The notes: generated by a model not told the origin, from the letters alone. A stretch of 14,802 nt of DNA from Deltaproteobacteria bacterium UBA2221 (GCA_002328485.1 DCUF01000009.1:48456-63257); one strand, 5' to 3'. Positions 1 to 7,204 are shown, counted from the stretch's first letter. Program-made: numbers and translations.

Positions 1-66
1 AACCCCGTCAGGTCCGGAAGGAAGCAGCGGTAGTAGTCTATCCGTGTGCCGCAGGTAGCCTGGCCT
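1..66 (+). ncRNA. ffs: Signal recognition particle RNA (4.5S-type), 3' part
   Basis: The conserved SRP RNA domain IV core, GTCAGGTCCGGAAGGAAGCA, lies at about 8-27. It contains the GGAA tetraloop and the asymmetric loop that bind the M domain of Ffh. The descending strand follows, with GTGTGCCG and GTAGCCTGGCC, which align with the 3' half of E. coli 4.5S RNA. The RNA works with Ffh in co-translational targeting of membrane and secreted proteins. The 5' half lies before the window, so the gene is cut by the window edge, and the exact 3' end (about 62-72) is uncertain. An SRP RNA gene just upstream of dnaX-ybaB-recR is also the arrangement in Bacillus subtilis, which supports the call. Confidence 0.93.
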
Positions 67-222
67 TATATTGAGCACTGTTAGCGGCCAGCTATCGGCG
101 CCAAGCAAAAGATACGAACTTCCGTAGGGTTTACAAACCGATATTCAAGCCCCGATAGGGTTGCCCCTGCCAAACAGAATGATGAAAGCCGGGGGCTGAT
201 TGTCGGTAGCTGAAAGTCATTT

Positions 223-1782
223 ATGAGCAACTACACGGTTATAGCTAGAAGATGGAGACCAAAGCGATTTGATGAGGTCATCGGGCAGCCTCACATTGTC
301 ACGACGATACGGAACTCCATGCGCTACAATCGGGTTGCCCATGCCTATCTTTTCTCGGGCCCCAGAGGTGTGGGAAAAACCTCCATAGCCCGCATACTCG
401 CTAAGGCGGTAAACTGCACCCAGCCGAATGATGGGGAGCCCTGCGGTGTCTGCACCTGCTGCACATCTGTTGATGCGGGCAAGTTCGTTGATGTCATGGA
501 GATAGATGCCGCGACGAACACGGGCATCGATGATATCCGAGAACTTAGGGAAACGGTCAGATATCTCCCCATGGAGGGGCGATATAAGGTCTACATCATC
601 GACGAGGCCCACAGGCTGAGCGCCAACGCCTTCGATGGTCTCCTCAAGACCCTCGAGGAACCAGCCCGACACAATATATTCGTGCTCGCTACCACCGAGC
701 CCGATAAGATGCCTCACACCATTCTCTCCCGGTGTCAGCACTTCGCCTTCCGCCGCATCAAGGAATCCGAGATCATTGAGCAATTGAAGAAGGTTTGCGA
801 CCATGAAGGGGTTCAGTACGATGACGCTATCTTCAGCTATATCGTCCGAGAGGCCGACGGCAGTATGCGGGATGCGGAATCATTATTGGATCAAATCATC
901 GCCTACAGCGGCAAAAGCATATCGGAGAAGGATGTCATCGACGTCATTGGGGTTGTTGAGCGGGATACAATCTACAGAATCGTTCAGGCTGTGGTAAATG
1001 ATGAGCCACAAACAGGGTTGGAGCTTGCGGAACAGGCCTTGGAGCAGGGGTACGATGCCTATCAGCTTTATAAAGGTCTGATCACTTTCTTGAGGGAAAT
1101 GCTTCTCACGAAGATCTGGGAAGGGAAACCTCCCTTTGTTTTTACTGACGAGGAGGAATCGGAGCGTATACTATCCCTCATGAAGGGCCTTGAGTACTAC
1201 GAGGTCCAGAATATGCTTAATCATGCCCTCAGGTCAGAGGATCTCATACGGGGGGTTTTCCCGAGAATCTCCCTTGAAGTGCTTTTGATCAACCTGTACA
1301 ACCTCTCCCGGCTCCACGATGTGGAAGCGATGATCGGCAGCAGCCATTCCGCCAGGACGTCCGCTGTGACTGGGTCGGCAGAGATCGAGGCCGCCCCCAA
1401 CTCCGTTCAGGCCCCCAAATCCCAGCGCAGACCCGAGCCTGAAGGGGCGCCAAGACGGGAAGAACCCAGGAAGCCTCAATCTTCCTCCCCCAAAGACCTG
1501 AGCATCAAAGGTTTCGTCGAATATCTGAAGACCCAGCGGCCATTCGTGGCAGGGATTCTCGAGTCCCTGGATGTGAGAATTGAAGGCGATGGGATCGCTG
1601 TCACGCTGGACCGGAAGGACAGCTTCATCGGAAAGGACAACAGTACCATTGAAGAGGTAAGGAAATACGCAGCCGAGTTCTTTGGTCGGCCCATGACGTT
1701 GCAGTTTCACGAACCCCTGGGCGAAAGAGAGGACGGGATCGAGGACTACGTAAAGGAAGCTGAATCTCTATTCAAGATGTAA
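223..1782 (+). CDS. dnaX: DNA polymerase III subunit gamma/tau
   Basis: This is the clamp-loader ATPase that loads the beta sliding clamp and links polymerase cores at the replication fork. The 519-residue product has the Walker A motif GPRGVGKTS at residues 46-54. Zinc ligands are C65, C74, C77 and C80, spaced as in E. coli DnaX. A DEAH Walker B motif follows (IIDEAH, near residue 127), then a sensor-1 segment (LATTEPDK) and the SRC arginine finger. Domain III follows, then a low-complexity Pro/Arg/Glu/Ser linker at about 380-425 and a short folded C-terminal domain resembling the tau tail. It is shorter than E. coli tau (643 residues). The ATG at 223 gives the canonical N-terminus; the upstream ribosome site is weak. 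I saw no A-rich slippery heptamer, so there is no sign of a frameshifted gamma product. It begins an operon with ybaB and recR. Confidence 0.97.
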   Translation: MSNYTVIARRWRPKRFDEVIGQPHIVTTIRNSMRYNRVAHAYLFSGPRGVGKTSIARILAKAVNCTQPNDGEPCGVCTCCTSVDAGKFVDVMEIDAATNTGIDDIRELRETVRYLPMEGRYKVYIIDEAHRLSANAFDGLLKTLEEPARHNIFVLATTEPDKMPHTILSRCQHFAFRRIKESEIIEQLKKVCDHEGVQYDDAIFSYIVREADGSMRDAESLLDQIIAYSGKSISEKDVIDVIGVVERDTIYRIVQAVVNDEPQTGLELAEQALEQGYDAYQLYKGLITFLREMLLTKIWEGKPPFVFTDEEESERILSLMKGLEYYEVQNMLNHALRSEDLIRGVFPRISLEVLLINLYNLSRLHDVEAMIGSSHSARTSAVTGSAEIEAAPNSVQAPKSQRRPEPEGAPRREEPRKPQSSSPKDLSIKGFVEYLKTQRPFVAGILESLDVRIEGDGIAVTLDRKDSFIGKDNSTIEEVRKYAAEFFGRPMTLQFHEPLGEREDGIEDYVKEAESLFKM

Positions 1783-1793
1783 GGAGGTTATTG

Positions 1794-2108
1794 ATGCCAA
1801 AAGGTTTCGGGCAGATTCTCAACCAGGCCAAGAAGATGCAGGAGAGGATGCAGAAGCTGCAGGAGGAGATGGGCGAGAAGACCGTGGAGGCCCAGTCGGG
1901 GGGAGGAATGGTGACGTGCGTCGTCAACGGCAAGCAGGAAATCGTTTCCCTTTCCATCTCAAACGAGGTGTGGGAGGAGCGGGACAAGGAGCTGATTGAG
2001 GACCTCATCATTGCTGCCATTAATGAGGGTCTGAATAAATCCAAGGATCTTTTCCAAGATGAGCTTTCAAAGATCACGGGTGGAATGCAACTTCCCTTCG
2101 GACTCTAA
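1794..2108 (+). CDS. ybaB: YbaB/EbfC family nucleoid-associated DNA-binding protein
   Basis: The product is 104 residues, the usual length for this family of dimeric tweezer-like proteins that bind DNA and cluster with dnaX and recR in most bacteria. The N-terminus is a helical, Met/Gln/Lys-rich segment (about 10-33, QAKKMQERMQKLQEEM). It is followed by the conserved sheet region (GGGMVTCVVNGKQEIVSLSI) and a C-terminal helix of the LIEDLI...AINEGL type. The ATG at 1794 is preferred over the in-frame TTG at 1791, because AAGGAGG at 1781-1787, overlapping the dnaX stop, gives a 6-nt spacing to it. The stop overlaps the recR start by 1 nt (TAATG). The cellular role in this lineage is inferred from the family: nucleoid association and possibly a repair link to RecR. 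Confidence 0.95.
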   Translation: MPKGFGQILNQAKKMQERMQKLQEEMGEKTVEAQSGGGMVTCVVNGKQEIVSLSISNEVWEERDKELIEDLIIAAINEGLNKSKDLFQDELSKITGGMQLPFGL

Positions 2109-2704
2109 TGCTATACCCTGAACCCATTGAACGGCTTATCGATCATCTGACCCGGCTTCCGGGTATCGGCAGAAAAACGGCAACTCGACTGGCCTTCTTC
2201 CTGCTCAACGCAAAAGATACCTATACCTCAGATCTGGGTAAAAGCATCTCCGAAATAAAAGAAAGAATCAGGTTGTGCAGCCGTTGCTTTAACATCACCG
2301 ATATCGACCCCTGCCACATCTGCAGAGATGAAAAGAGGGATAAAACCGTTCTCTGTATCGTTGAAGAGCCTTCGCATCTCATGGTCATAGAATCTGCCCA
2401 TCCGGGGATCTACAGGTACCATATCCTCCACGGGGTCATCAATCCCCTGGAAGGGATAGGGCCCGATGAGATAAGGATCCCAGAGATGAAGGAGCGCATC
2501 GTACGGGAAGGCATTAAGGAGTTGATCATCGCCACCAACCCTACCATGGAAGGCAACACCACTGCCCACTACATTTCCGAGCTGACCAAGCCATTCGAGG
2601 TCAAGATCACCCGCATAGCCTCAGGAATACCCATAGGCGGCGACATCGTCTATATCGATCCCCTGACCATAAAGAGCGCCATAGACAATAGACGCAGTAT
2701 GTGA
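2108..2704 (+). CDS. recR: Recombination mediator RecR
   Basis: RecR acts with RecO (and RecF) to load RecA onto SSB-coated gapped DNA. The 198-residue product has the standard order. A helix-hairpin-helix (LPGIGRKTA, residues 17-25) comes first, then a C4 zinc finger with C57, C60, C69 and C72. A Toprim domain follows from about residue 81 (CIVEEPSHLMVIE to ATNPTMEGNTTAHYI), and then the C-terminal GIPIGGDIVYIDPLT Walker-like segment. Length and motifs match the family and nothing looks damaged. The start ATG shares an A with the ybaB stop and has no clear ribosome site of its own, so translation is probably coupled to ybaB. It is the last gene of the dnaX operon. Confidence 0.97.
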   Translation: MLYPEPIERLIDHLTRLPGIGRKTATRLAFFLLNAKDTYTSDLGKSISEIKERIRLCSRCFNITDIDPCHICRDEKRDKTVLCIVEEPSHLMVIESAHPGIYRYHILHGVINPLEGIGPDEIRIPEMKERIVREGIKELIIATNPTMEGNTTAHYISELTKPFEVKITRIASGIPIGGDIVYIDPLTIKSAIDNRRSM

Positions 2705-2721
2705 AAAAGTGGCCTTGTGCC

Positions 2722-2750
2722 TTGAAGAGCGTACGCTTCGGGATTATAAT
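2722..2750 (+). promoter_or_regulatory. Sigma70-type promoter of the small heat shock gene
   Basis: A -35 box TTGAAG (2722-2727) and a perfect -10 box TATAAT (2745-2750) are separated by 17 bp, 24 bp upstream of the hsp20 start. A strong AAGGAGG ribosome site follows at 2761-2767. The -35 reads CTTGAAG, which resembles the heat-shock sigma32 -35 box, but no CCCCAT-type -10 follows. A housekeeping promoter is therefore the simpler reading. Confidence 0.72.
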
Positions 2751-2773
2751 AGACTAAAACAAGGAGGTGCTTC

Positions 2774-3211
2774 ATGCCGGTAATGAGGTGGGATCCCTTC
2801 CGGGAATTACTTAGCCTGCAGGAGAGGCTCGATAAGATGTTTCGCGACGTTGAAAGGGTAAGAACGGAAGAGTTCGCGGCGAGCGAATGGACCCCTCCTG
2901 TTGATATCTTCGAATCCGGGGATCTCTTCATTCTAAAGCTTGAAGTGCCTGAGGTCGACAAGTCGAGCGTAGACATCAAGATGCATGACAATGAACTTAC
3001 GATCAGCGGCGAGCGAAAGCTGGAGCAAGGCACCGACAACGCCTATTATCACCGAATGGAGCGAGGATACGGAACGTTCACGCGCACCTTTACCCTCAAC
3101 AAAACAATCGATCCGACGAAGATAAAAGCGGTTATGAAGGACGGCATCCTCCGGGTAGAACTCTCCAAAAAAGAAGAGGTAAAGCCAAAACAGATTACCA
3201 TAGAGGGCTAA
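2774..3211 (+). CDS. Small heat shock protein, Hsp20/alpha-crystallin family
   Basis: This is an ATP-independent holdase that binds unfolding proteins in the cytoplasm. The 145-residue product has a short N-terminal arm (MRWDPFRELLSLQERLDKMF), then an alpha-crystallin domain from about residue 40 to 135. That domain includes DIFESGDLFILKLEVPEV and the conserved A-x-x-x-x-G-x-L signature as AVMKDGILRVELSK. The tail ends in an I-x-I motif (ITI), which docks on neighbouring subunits in oligomers. It is transcribed alone: its own promoter and ribosome site lie upstream and a hairpin terminator begins at its stop codon. It is not part of the recR operon in function. Confidence 0.95.
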   Translation: MPVMRWDPFRELLSLQERLDKMFRDVERVRTEEFAASEWTPPVDIFESGDLFILKLEVPEVDKSSVDIKMHDNELTISGERKLEQGTDNAYYHRMERGYGTFTRTFTLNKTIDPTKIKAVMKDGILRVELSKKEEVKPKQITIEG

Positions 3212-3244
3212 ATAAGAAACGGGGCTTAGGCCCCGTTTCTTATT
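3211..3244. terminator. Bidirectional hairpin terminator
   Basis: A perfect 15-bp inverted repeat (AATAAGAAACGGGGC and its complement) surrounds a TTAG loop. It starts at the last base of the hsp20 stop and lies between convergent hsp20 (+) and the transaldolase gene (-). The outer part of each arm is A/T-rich (AAGAAA/TTTCTT), so each strand gives a GC stem followed by a U-rich run. It can therefore terminate transcription from both sides. Confidence 0.9.
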
Positions 3245-3255
3245 CCCGCCGACAC

Positions 3256-3900
3256 CTATTTCTTCAGCCCCTCATAGTCCTTCAGGAACCTCTCAATCCC
3301 TACGTCGGTAAGGGGGTGATTGACCAGTTGCTTTATAACCCCAAACGGGATAGTGGCGATATCAGCCCCCAGCAACGCCGCTTCCAGCACATGCATGGGG
3401 TTTCTGACGCTGGCCACAATGATCTCGGTATCAAATCCATAATTTGTATAGATAGCAATGATTTCCTCGATGATATTCATCCCCCTCGTGGAGATATCGT
3501 CCAATCTACCGATAAAAGGGCTCACGTAATCGGCTCCGGCCTTGGCGGCTATCAGGGCCTGTACCGGCTGAAAAACGAGGGTCACATTCGTTCGAATCCC
3601 TTCGCCTGCCAGTGTCCTCACAGCCTTCATGCCGTCTTCGGTCATGGGGATCTTGACCACCACGTTGCTGCCAAGGGAAGCCAGTTTTCGTGCCTCCCCG
3701 ATCATCCCCTCTGTGTCTGTGGCAAGCACCTCCAGGCTTACAGGCCCCTCGACCAATGCCAGGACCTCCCGTATGGTGTCCTGCGGATCTCGCTTCTCCT
3801 TGGCCAGCAGGCTGGGATTGGTCGTGACGCCGTCGACCAGGCCCATCTCCAGCGCCTGTCTAATCTCATTCACGTTCGCCGTGTCCAGAAAAAACTTCAT
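3256..3900 (-). CDS. tal: Transaldolase / fructose-6-phosphate aldolase family protein (transaldolase type)
   Basis: The product is a single-domain TIM barrel of 214 residues, the standard length of the short TalC/FSA family. The ATG at 3900 is chosen because it gives the family N-terminus MKFFLDTANV and follows an AAGGGGG ribosome site; a TTG five codons upstream is less likely. Motifs include TTNPSLLAK (26-34) and the Schiff-base lysine K83 in VVVKIPMTEDG. Two residues separate the activities in this family. E57 and F129 sit where E. coli FSA has Gln59 and Tyr131, and they match true transaldolases. I therefore infer transfer of dihydroxyacetone units between sugar phosphates in the non-oxidative pentose phosphate pathway rather than free dihydroxyacetone aldol chemistry. 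It stands apart from the next upstream gene by a repeat-bearing spacer. Confidence 0.92.
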   Translation of the reverse strand: MKFFLDTANVNEIRQALEMGLVDGVTTNPSLLAKEKRDPQDTIREVLALVEGPVSLEVLATDTEGMIGEARKLASLGSNVVVKIPMTEDGMKAVRTLAGEGIRTNVTLVFQPVQALIAAKAGADYVSPFIGRLDDISTRGMNIIEEIIAIYTNYGFDTEIIVASVRNPMHVLEAALLGADIATIPFGVIKQLVNHPLTDVGIERFLKDYEGLKK

Positions 3901-3931
3901 GCCTCCCCCTTTCAAGTACCGTAAAATAGTG

Positions 3932-4003
3932 AAATGGCAAAATGGTGAATTAGTAGAAAAAGACTCCTTTTGCCCATTTCTCCATTTTTTAATTTTGCCA
4001 TTT
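3932..4003. repeat. AT-rich inverted repeat in the tal-aldolase spacer
   Basis: AAATGGCAAAAT at 3932-3943 is perfectly inverted as ATTTTGCCATTT at 3992-4003. The intervening bases hold further variants of the same word (CCATTTCTCCATTTT, GGTGAATT). The whole stretch is much richer in A+T than the flanking genes. It could form a long imperfect hairpin that separates the upstream four-gene cluster from tal, or be a dispersed intergenic repeat unit. The sequence alone does not decide between these. Confidence 0.6.
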
Positions 4004-4023
4004 TGCGCTCCATCAGTTCTTGC

Positions 4024-4623
4024 CTACCACGTTTTATATTTGTCAGAAAATCTTCGGTATTCTTTCATTTCCCTGATATGATAGGCGTAAAATGCCGCGG
4101 CTTCAAGACTACTCGTAAGCATGTAGGCCTCCTCCAGCATCTCACCTCTGGCGAAACTTCCGTGCCCACGCATCATGACGATTCGGTACTCCTGCAGGGC
4201 CTCGCTGATAACCACTGATGCCTCCTGCGACCCTATCGTCTTTTCAACGGAAACCACGGGGATCTTCTTGAAGATATAGGAACCTTCGGAGTCTACGGGC
4301 ACTATCTCATCCTCAAGAAGAGACAGGAGGGTCGCATAGGGAGGATGGGCATGGACGACGGATAATGCGCTCGTTCTCAAGTAGATGGCCCTATGGACCT
4401 CGACCTCAGACGATGCCATAAGGACCCGTGAATCGGCCCTTTCAATATCCACACCCACAAGATCGGATTCCTTCAGCCGTCCCAGCATCGATCCCCGCCT
4501 CGTGATGTAGATCGTTCTTCCCATCCTGAGGCTAATGTTGCCGGCGTGTGAGCTTATAAGGCCCCTCACGAAAAGATCCCTGCCTACCTCCTTGATCATC
4601 CCCACTGTCGCCCTCTCCAGCAC
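4024..4623 (-). CDS. Class II (zinc) aldolase/adducin family protein, L-fuculose-phosphate-aldolase-like
   Basis: These enzymes split sugar-1-phosphates into dihydroxyacetone phosphate and an aldehyde. The 199-residue product, close to the length of FucA, has SSHAGNIS (24-31) at the phosphate-binding end and E73 in SSEVEVH. H91 and H93 lie in HAHP and H154 in RGHG. These match the metal and catalytic residues of E. coli FucA (E73, H92, H94, H155). The start is GTG, preceded by GGGGGAGGG at a good distance. It lies 34 nt downstream of the aldehyde oxidoreductase gene on the same strand. The true substrate is unknown: fuculose-1-phosphate, 5-deoxyribulose-1-phosphate or methylthioribulose-1-phosphate types are all possible. 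Confidence 0.9.
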   Translation of the reverse strand: MLERATVGMIKEVGRDLFVRGLISSHAGNISLRMGRTIYITRRGSMLGRLKESDLVGVDIERADSRVLMASSEVEVHRAIYLRTSALSVVHAHPPYATLLSLLEDEIVPVDSEGSYIFKKIPVVSVEKTIGSQEASVVISEALQEYRIVMMRGHGSFARGEMLEEAYMLTSSLEAAAFYAYHIREMKEYRRFSDKYKTW

Positions 4624-4657
4624 GAACCCTCCCCCTTAGCGGTATGGACTGTGATTT

Positions 4658-6385
4658 CTATATACCATCTTGCCCTGTGGAAAGCTCCAACAACTTGAGC
4701 TTGTCCGGTCCCGGTACGCCGGACGAATCCCAGCCACGAATCTCATAGTACTCTTTTAGCATTCCCGCAAGCGGGACGTTGGAGAAGCGCTCAGGGAGCG
4801 TATCTTCGGTAATGCCCTGCCTCAGATTATAGAGACGCTCCAGGTTCCATATGCGCTCCCCGATGGTAATCGATTCCTCCCAGGTGATCCTCTCCCCCAT
4901 CACGGCAGACGCGATTCGAGAGTAAAAATCACCGGGTATGGCAAAGGCCGCAAACCGGCAGACGATAAGGCTGTCCACAAAGGCGGTCACATTCTGGTTG
5001 AGGGCAAGAAGGCTGGCCTTTCCATCGATACCCAACCGATCGACCAGTTTCGGAATGGCAAGAGCCTCCAGACCGATCAGGTACCCGGGCAGATGGCATC
5101 CTCCCCTGTTGGACGTGGCGTACCCGAGACCCTGGCCGTAGGCTCCCCTTGGATCGTAGGCGGGAAGTTCAAGCCCTTTCACGTGAATCGCTGCCTCCGG
5201 CATACCCACCCGTTCTCCCAGCGCCTTCGTACCCATTGCCAGCAGTTCGCCTCTCGACCTCTTTTCCGCAATCTCGACGATCAGTTCCTTCATTGTTGCC
5301 ACATCGCCGTATGCCAGCCGAAAGGGTAGTTTCCCCTTCTCCGAGAGCTCGCACGCCATCCCGAGAACGCCTCCGGTGCTTATGGTATCAAGACCGTAAC
5401 CGTTACAGAGACGATTCAGTTCTGCCACCTGCTCTATATCGAAGATAGAAAGATTGACGCCGAGCGACCATAGTGTCTCGTACTCGGGACCCTCTCCGAA
5501 TCGCGTTTCCCTTCCACACGCTATGGGGCACAGATAACACGCCCTCTTTCGCTTCAACAACTCCGAAGCGACAGCCTCCCCCGAGACCCTCCTTGACTGT
5601 GGAGGCGCGCCCTCCCGGAAGTTCTTCGTGCTCAGAAGGCCCAGTTCCTGCATGCGGTTGAGCAGAACGCCGGTGCCGAACTGCGGCAGGCCACGGGACG
5701 TAACGGGGCTTGCCGACAGCAGCTTCTTGAACTCGTATGCCAAAAAGGAAACCTGGTCACCGGCACCCGAGACTTCACCGCGCCCATACCCAACCACGAT
5801 GGCCTTCACCTTCATCGCCCCCAAGAGTGCCCCCAGCCCTCCTCTGCCCAAAAACCTCCCGTCGTTTTCTACGTTGGCATAGGAAACCCCGTTCTCTCCC
5901 GCCTTCCCTATCAGCAGAATAGAACAGCCATTTCCGTATATTTTACGAAGAACCGCCTTGGCCTCAGCCTTTTCTCTGCCCCATATCCCGTCTGCCCCAT
6001 TGATACTCAGGACCCCGTCCTGCACCGATAGGTAGCAGGGTTTCCGGGCAACACCCCGTAAGGCAAGCACATCTATTCCATGCCTCTTCAGATACACGCC
6101 CAACCGCCCTCCGCAGGATGAGGAGAAGATGGTATTCGTGAGGGGGGATTGAGCGGTCGCGACAAACCGGCCGGCCATAGGAAAGGAGAGGCCCGTCAAA
6201 GGACCGGTTCCAATGAACAGGGGGCTCGTTTTGTCTCGGGAACCTTCGGGGGAGCGGTACCAGTCAGAAAGGAGTTTGCTGGTAAGACCCCTGCCGCCCA
6301 CAAATCTGCGCACCATTGAGCGATCGATGGGTGCTTCGGCAATCTCCTCGGTATCAAGATGAACGGTAACGAGCTTCACTGTCAA
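4658..6385 (-). CDS. Aldehyde:ferredoxin oxidoreductase family (tungstopterin enzyme)
   Basis: The family oxidises aldehydes to carboxylates with ferredoxin, or runs in reverse, using a bis-pterin tungsten cofactor and a [4Fe-4S] cluster. The 575-residue product has the N-terminal GGRGL (30-34) and GRGGLGALLGAMKVKAI (about 180-196) motifs. Cluster ligands are C283-x2-C286-x3-C290, with a fourth cysteine in DSLIVCRF near residue 480. The pterin-side motif CNGYGLDTIS lies at 327-336. The length is near the Pyrococcus AOR (605). The start is probably the TTG at 6385, which overlaps the folK stop as TTGA with GAGG just upstream; a GTG two codons later (6379) is the alternative. Substrate range cannot be read from sequence. 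It is cytoplasmic and obligately anaerobic by family habit. Confidence 0.94.
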   Translation of the reverse strand: MTVKLVTVHLDTEEIAEAPIDRSMVRRFVGGRGLTSKLLSDWYRSPEGSRDKTSPLFIGTGPLTGLSFPMAGRFVATAQSPLTNTIFSSSCGGRLGVYLKRHGIDVLALRGVARKPCYLSVQDGVLSINGADGIWGREKAEAKAVLRKIYGNGCSILLIGKAGENGVSYANVENDGRFLGRGGLGALLGAMKVKAIVVGYGRGEVSGAGDQVSFLAYEFKKLLSASPVTSRGLPQFGTGVLLNRMQELGLLSTKNFREGAPPQSRRVSGEAVASELLKRKRACYLCPIACGRETRFGEGPEYETLWSLGVNLSIFDIEQVAELNRLCNGYGLDTISTGGVLGMACELSEKGKLPFRLAYGDVATMKELIVEIAEKRSRGELLAMGTKALGERVGMPEAAIHVKGLELPAYDPRGAYGQGLGYATSNRGGCHLPGYLIGLEALAIPKLVDRLGIDGKASLLALNQNVTAFVDSLIVCRFAAFAIPGDFYSRIASAVMGERITWEESITIGERIWNLERLYNLRQGITEDTLPERFSNVPLAGMLKEYYEIRGWDSSGVPGPDKLKLLELSTGQDGI

Positions 6386-6951
6386 GGCGCCTCTACCCGG
6401 CTGGAGCAGATGGGGATGTGGGATAGCTCTTGGAAAGCCGGCAGGACATCTTCCTCTCTTACGGGGCAGAACCGGGACACCTTCTGCTCCTCGTCGATCG
6501 AATCGAGAAACTCCTCAAGGCGCTTGTGAAAGACCGGATGGACCAGGAAAGGATCTATTTCCAAGCAGGGGATAAGGGCAAATCTCCGTTCGTGAAGCCG
6601 CGGATGAGGTACTATCAGATCAGGGGACCGGATGACCGCCCGGCCAAAGAGGAGAATGTCCAGATCGATGATCCGAGGGCCGTTGCGCACCCCTTCGCGG
6701 CGTCCCATGCGTTTCTCGATCTGCTTAAGGAGTGAAAGAAGTTTGGTCGCTGAATCTCCCCATTCTATCGTAAAGGCTCCGTTAAGGAAATCCGGCTGGG
6801 GTATGGACGAAACGGGGGACGTGCAGTAAAGCGAGGAGAGGGCTTTCAGAGATGCCCTCCTGTCGCTTAGCACCTCACTAATGCTTCTCGTGCAGTTGGC
6901 GTAGTGACGACCAACATTCGAACCGAATCCTATGAAGACGCGTTCTGCCAA
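6382..6951 (-). CDS. folK: 2-amino-4-hydroxy-6-hydroxymethyldihydropteridine pyrophosphokinase (HPPK)
   Basis: HPPK transfers pyrophosphate from ATP to 6-hydroxymethyl-7,8-dihydropterin in folate synthesis. The 189-residue product has the family start VFIGFGSNVG (5-14) and the substrate-side segment TSPVSSIPQPDFLNG (44-58). The HPPK signature NGPRIIDLDILLFG spans 90-103, where D96 and D98 are the magnesium ligands (D95 and D97 in E. coli), and PHPRLHERRFAL follows. A tail of about 35 residues beyond the usual end has no clear counterpart. The start is TTG at 6951, only 2 nt after the tatA stop, with a weak ribosome site, so translation is probably coupled. It overlaps the aor start by 4 nt. 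Confidence 0.95.
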   Translation of the reverse strand: MAERVFIGFGSNVGRHYANCTRSISEVLSDRRASLKALSSLYCTSPVSSIPQPDFLNGAFTIEWGDSATKLLSLLKQIEKRMGRREGVRNGPRIIDLDILLFGRAVIRSPDLIVPHPRLHERRFALIPCLEIDPFLVHPVFHKRLEEFLDSIDEEQKVSRFCPVREEDVLPAFQELSHIPICSSRVEAP

Positions 6952-6953
6952 CG

Positions 6954-7139
6954 TTATGTTTTGTCTTTGTCATTCTTAGGGGTGACGTCTATTTCGTCCG
7001 GCTCTTTGATCGCCTTCTTGAAGCTTTTGATGCTCTTTCCGATAGCGCCGCCGACCTCGGGAAGCTTGCCCGCGCCAAAGACCAAGAGCACTATGAGCAA
7101 GATAAGCCCAATCTCCATCGGTCCGAATGATCCAAACAT
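6954..7139 (-). CDS. tatA: Sec-independent protein translocase TatA/TatE
   Basis: This is the pore-forming subunit of the twin-arginine translocase, which exports folded, often cofactor-loaded proteins. The 61-residue product has the typical short periplasmic start, one membrane helix (about 8-22, MEIGLILLIVLLVFG) and the hinge FGAGKLPE. A basic amphipathic helix (IGKSIKSFKKAIKEPDE) and a charged, Lys/Asp-rich tail follow. The ATG at 7139 follows an ideal AAGGAGG site. It is the first gene behind the promoter at 7175-7204 and heads the run tatA-folK-aor-aldolase. No tatB or tatC lies nearby, so the partner genes must be elsewhere. Confidence 0.96.
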   Translation of the reverse strand: MFGSFGPMEIGLILLIVLLVFGAGKLPEVGGAIGKSIKSFKKAIKEPDEIDVTPKNDKDKT

Positions 7140-7174
7140 GTTCCCTCCTTAACGGGCTTTGTAACTTCTATTGT

Positions 7175-7204
7175 ATCATACCGGCCCGGGTTTTCACATA
7201 TCAA
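7175..7204 (-). promoter_or_regulatory. Promoter of the tatA-folK-aor-aldolase cluster
   Basis: On the minus strand, TTGATA (7199-7204, 5 of 6 to the -35 consensus) and TATGAT (7175-7180, 5 of 6 to the -10 consensus) are 18 bp apart, 35 bp ahead of the tatA start. The rest of the 7141-7362 gap holds no gene I can support. A plus-strand promoter for the permease is not evident. Confidence 0.68.

Noticed and set aside
148..197. AGCCCC/GGGGCT pairing in the dnaX leader as a riboswitch
   Set aside because: Only six base pairs around a 38-nt loop and no match to a riboswitch core I know.
1234..1710. 158-codon minus-strand frame inside dnaX
   Set aside because: Mirror frame of the dnaX linker and tail; dnaX has full motif support and the shadow has none.
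223..1782. Programmed frameshift making a short gamma product of dnaX
   Set aside because: No A-AAA-AAG-type slippery site or A-rich run was found in the region where E. coli and Thermus shift.
2721..2750. Sigma32 heat-shock promoter ahead of hsp20
   Set aside because: The -35 CTTGAAG fits, but the required C-rich -10 (CCCCAT) is missing, while a perfect TATAAT at 17 bp spacing supports sigma70.
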